Shown: piece by piece, positions 54,810-56,891 of the stretch
Position numbering within the stretch: position 1 is the first letter of the stretch
Layout of the letters: every line of letters starts with the position of its first letter
From: Paenibacillus humicus NBRC 102415
GTDB taxonomy: Bacteria; Bacillota; Bacilli; Paenibacillales; Paenibacillaceae
NCBI RefSeq assembly: GCF_004000905.1
Contig: NZ_BIMD01000036.1
Span: 1 to 56,891 of the forward strand
Length of the DNA: 56,891 nucleotides
Reading direction: 5' to 3'
Position numbers and translations under genes: made by a program
The notes under the pieces: model-generated
What the model was told of the DNA's origin: nothing
Seen by the model: only the letters and a program-made list of their open reading frames with translations
Databases searched by the model: none

Positions 54810-55014
54810 AAAAAGATCGAAAGTATCATTTTTTCAACCATAAAATTGTCGTTTATGATCGCAATAGTTTTCAGAACGAAAACGATGTAGAGACGCCGCC
54901 GCGCTTTCTGACGCCACAGACGAAGACCACTGTTTGGCCGGCAGGCCTGGATTTAAATGAAGCATTTCGGAAATTCGTTCCTCTATGCGGCCGATTTCAT
55001 GAGCCCTTGGCTTT

Positions 55015-55197
55015 TATCGGACATACGTTCCGCTATTTGGCCGAATTCGAGGGTTTTGGCATTTTATCGGACATACGTTCCGCTATTTCCTAAAAATTAC
55101 CTCAATATCAATAGAGTGGAGGCAAATAACGGATCTAATGTCCGATACCTTCGCAGATTCCATTTTTCAAGGCAAATAACGGATCCTATGTCCGATA
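55015..55197. repeat. 183-bp four-element dyad module, copy D
   Basis: Elements lie at 55015-55038 and 55065-55088 (forward) and at 55124-55147 and 55174-55197 (inverted). Start distances are 50, 59 and 50 bp. The forward elements read CGCTATTT at their ends rather than CGTTATTT. Confidence 0.9.
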
Positions 55198-55221
55198 AGC
55201 ATTCAAGGAAGGAAAACGTCA

Positions 55222-55370
55222 AAGGCAACGGATGCTTCCGCTTCCAAGGCAACGGGTGCCTCCAAGACAACGGGTGCTTCCACGGCAACGAATGTGCTCA
55301 CCACAAACAAATGCTTTCTCAGCAACAAATGTGCTCCCTACAAACGGGTGCTTCCACAGCAAAGGGTGCA
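55222..55370. repeat. Imperfect short tandem repeat
   Basis: Variants of AAGGCAACGGGTGCTTCC recur with about 18-21 bp spacing, decaying toward ACAAATGCTTTCTCAGC in the middle. It directly follows copy D of the dyad module. Confidence 0.6.
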
Positions 55371-55542
55371 TTTATCCACTATCGGTCGGGCTACATAACG
55401 GAAACCGGCTGTTTTTCCCGAAAGCCGCAAAAGGCTTGTCCTTATACCTTTGCAATGCAATTGTCTTGCGTCTGCCTCCAGGATGCTTCAAGCAACCGGC
55501 TACGCCTGCCCGCTTATTCGCCAGCCGTTTTAGAGAGAACGG

Positions 55543-55575
55543 CAAAGAGGCCGGAACGGGCTTCCGGCCTCTTTG
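55543..55575 (-). terminator. Terminator of the prs paralogue
   Basis: A perfect 14-bp stem (CAAAGAGGCCGGAA and complement) with a 5-nt loop lies 33 bp past the stop codon. The U residues are within the stem. Confidence 0.75.
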
Positions 55576-55607
55576 AATCGGTCCGTATATGCTGCTTCCG
55601 CGGACGA

Positions 55608-56555
55608 CTAGATTCCTTTGTTCTTGAACATCGTTGCAATGGAGCCGCCGTAAATATTGCTCCGAATCGCTTCGGTGAACAGGCTTGCCATCGAGATGAC
55701 GGTCAGCTTGTCGGAGTGCCCGGAAGGCTGCAGGATGGAGTCCGTTACGACGATTTCCTTGATATGGGCATGCTCCAGCCGCTCAAGCGCATTTTGAGAG
55801 AACAGGCCGTGGGTCGCCGCCACCATGATGTCGCGCCCGCCCTTCTCGACGAGCTTGTCCACGACGTTGAGGAGCGTCTTGCCCGTATCGATGATATCTT
55901 CAATGACAATCGGCGTCTTGCCGGCCACCTCGCCGATGACATGCGTCTTCTCTTCTCCCGTGTGGCTGTCGTGATTGGTCACGACCATCGCGAACGGGGC
56001 ATGCAGGTAATTGGCCAGCTTCTCCGCCGTGGAGGCTCGACCTGCGTCCGGAGATACGATGACCGGGTTCTCGATGTTCTTGCTGCGGATATATTCCGCC
56101 AGCTCGTCGAGCGCCGTAAGATGGTCGACCGGGAAGTTGAAGAAGCCCTGGATAGCGGCCGTATGCAGATCAAGCGGGATAATCCTGGAGGCGCCTGCCG
56201 TCTCCAGCAGATCGGCGACCAGCTTGGCGGAGATCGCCTCGCGCGGATGGCGCTTGCGCTCTTGGCGGGCGTAGCCGTAGTACGGCATGATGATGTTGAT
56301 CGTCTTGGCGGAAGCCCGCTTGGCCGCGTCGATCATGATGAGCAGCTCCATGAAGTTCTCGTTGACCGGGTCCGAGAGCGACTGCACGATGAAGATATGG
56401 CAAGTGCGGATCGGCTCCTTATAGGAGACATACAGCTCTCCGTTATCGAACTGCGACAGCTCCACCTCTCCTAGAGGAATGCCCAGCTGCTCGCTGATGC
56501 TCTTCGCAAGCGGAATATTGGAAGATCCGCTGAAAATTTTCACTTTATCCGTCAT
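55608..56555 (-). CDS. prs: Ribose-phosphate pyrophosphokinase, divergent paralogue
   Basis: A 315-residue class I PRPP synthase, making PRPP from ribose-5-phosphate and ATP. The family core is clear: SDPVNEHFME-like stretch, MPYYGYARQERKRHPREAISAK, the PRPP loop IVIEDIIDTGKTL and DLHTAAIQGFF. It diverges from the main B. subtilis enzyme: the flexible loop with KRRP reads TNHDSHTGEEKTH, the pyrophosphate loop DHGG reads SPDAGRAS, and the C-terminal allosteric region differs. It is probably a second prs. ATG at 56555 is set by AAAGGG six bases upstream. Confidence 0.88.
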   Translation of the reverse strand: MTDKVKIFSGSSNIPLAKSISEQLGIPLGEVELSQFDNGELYVSYKEPIRTCHIFIVQSLSDPVNENFMELLIMIDAAKRASAKTINIIMPYYGYARQERKRHPREAISAKLVADLLETAGASRIIPLDLHTAAIQGFFNFPVDHLTALDELAEYIRSKNIENPVIVSPDAGRASTAEKLANYLHAPFAMVVTNHDSHTGEEKTHVIGEVAGKTPIVIEDIIDTGKTLLNVVDKLVEKGGRDIMVAATHGLFSQNALERLEHAHIKEIVVTDSILQPSGHSDKLTVISMASLFTEAIRSNIYGGSIATMFKNKGI

Positions 56556-56800
56556 ATTGATCCCTTTCCCTCCCGCGCTTCGGCTATCATCCTTTTTATC
56601 CATTATAGCCTATCGGAGCCAAATCAACAGCCCGAAGGAGGATAAGATTCCCGCGGCTTTACGGCCCGGTCCAACGGACATCCGGCATGGGGATGGGTTC
56701 TCCGCCTGACATCAGCCTCTTACACAACGAAACTCTCGCAATAATAGAATACTTCAAAAATTCCATACGTTTCCCCCAGTCCTTCTTTAAAAGAGCAGCC
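56556..56800. other. Upstream region of prs
   Basis: No gene or clear promoter was recognised; AT content rises toward 56750-56800. Confidence 0.35.
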
Positions 56801-56891
56801 TTCTATCCATTCATCCTTCTATCCATTCATCCTTTTATCCATTCATCCTTCTATCCATTCATCCTTCTATCCATTCATCCTTCTATCCATT
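56801..56891. repeat. 16-bp tandem array running off the window
   Basis: TTCTATCCATTCATCC is repeated about 5.7 times with one T-for-C change near 56835. The array continues beyond the right edge and lies upstream of prs. Confidence 0.95.

Noticed and set aside
54957-56474. 505-codon plus-strand frame over module D and prs
   Set aside because: It crosses repeats and runs antisense to a clear prs gene; composition is that of a shadow.

Overview
The window reads as a stretch of chromosome from a GC-rich, spore-former-type Firmicute close to Paenibacillus. Grounds are strong AGGAGG ribosome sites, cre-like catabolite sites, a T-box leader, an SLH-anchored chitinase, a GH81 laminarinase, and heterodimeric ABC exporters of the YfiBC kind. 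No tRNA, rRNA, CRISPR array, prophage or intact transposon was recognised.

Layout. 0-8.5 kb: secreted GH81 beta-1,3-glucanase, then two linked hybrid sensor kinases. 8.8-14.5 kb: old-yellow-enzyme reductase with an ArsR regulator, an MsrA-MsrB fusion whose MsrB half has lost its active-site cysteines, a gamma-glutamyltransferase-like enzyme and two small membrane proteins. 14.6-16.7 kb: a T-box leader followed by a 43-bp tandem array of terminator hairpins, leading into a broken proS. 16.8-18.7 kb: an AT-richer stretch with an acetyltransferase, an acetyltransferase pseudogene and a TMEM175-type channel lacking an AUG start. 19.1-22.9 kb: glycolate/lactate oxidase genes glcDF diverging from a GntR regulator. 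23.9-29 kb: an Rrf2 regulator with a thioredoxin-reductase-like flavoprotein, then an mhq-type quinone detoxification operon (MarR regulator, two ring-cleaving dioxygenases, an esterase). 30-38.3 kb: an NlpC/P60 lipoprotein, VOC proteins, acetate symporter actP with its DUF485 partner, and a LytS/LytR pair. 38.7-45 kb: a large secreted multidomain protein, more VOC proteins and an SDR. 45.3-51.1 kb: an ABC exporter pair, a phosphotransferase and a YciI protein. 51.2-56.9 kb: an S-layer chitinase and a divergent prs paralogue.

The most unusual content lies between genes. Four intergenic regions each hold a 183-bp module with the same geometry: a 24-bp element, 26 bp, the same element, 35-36 bp, then the element inverted twice with 25-26 bp between. 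The 24-mers are conserved while the spacers are largely not. Several other intergenic regions carry unrelated minisatellites (periods 51, 43, 31, 69, 27 and 16 bp). The T-box terminator array is the second striking feature, because only its first hairpin can be switched by tRNA.

Functional themes are extracellular polysaccharide use (GH81, GH18 and a ChiA_N-like multidomain protein), electrophile and redox stress (OYE, MsrAB, the mhq operon, the Rrf2-controlled flavoprotein), and small organic acid use (glcDF, actP/DUF485, LytSR) with likely CcpA control.
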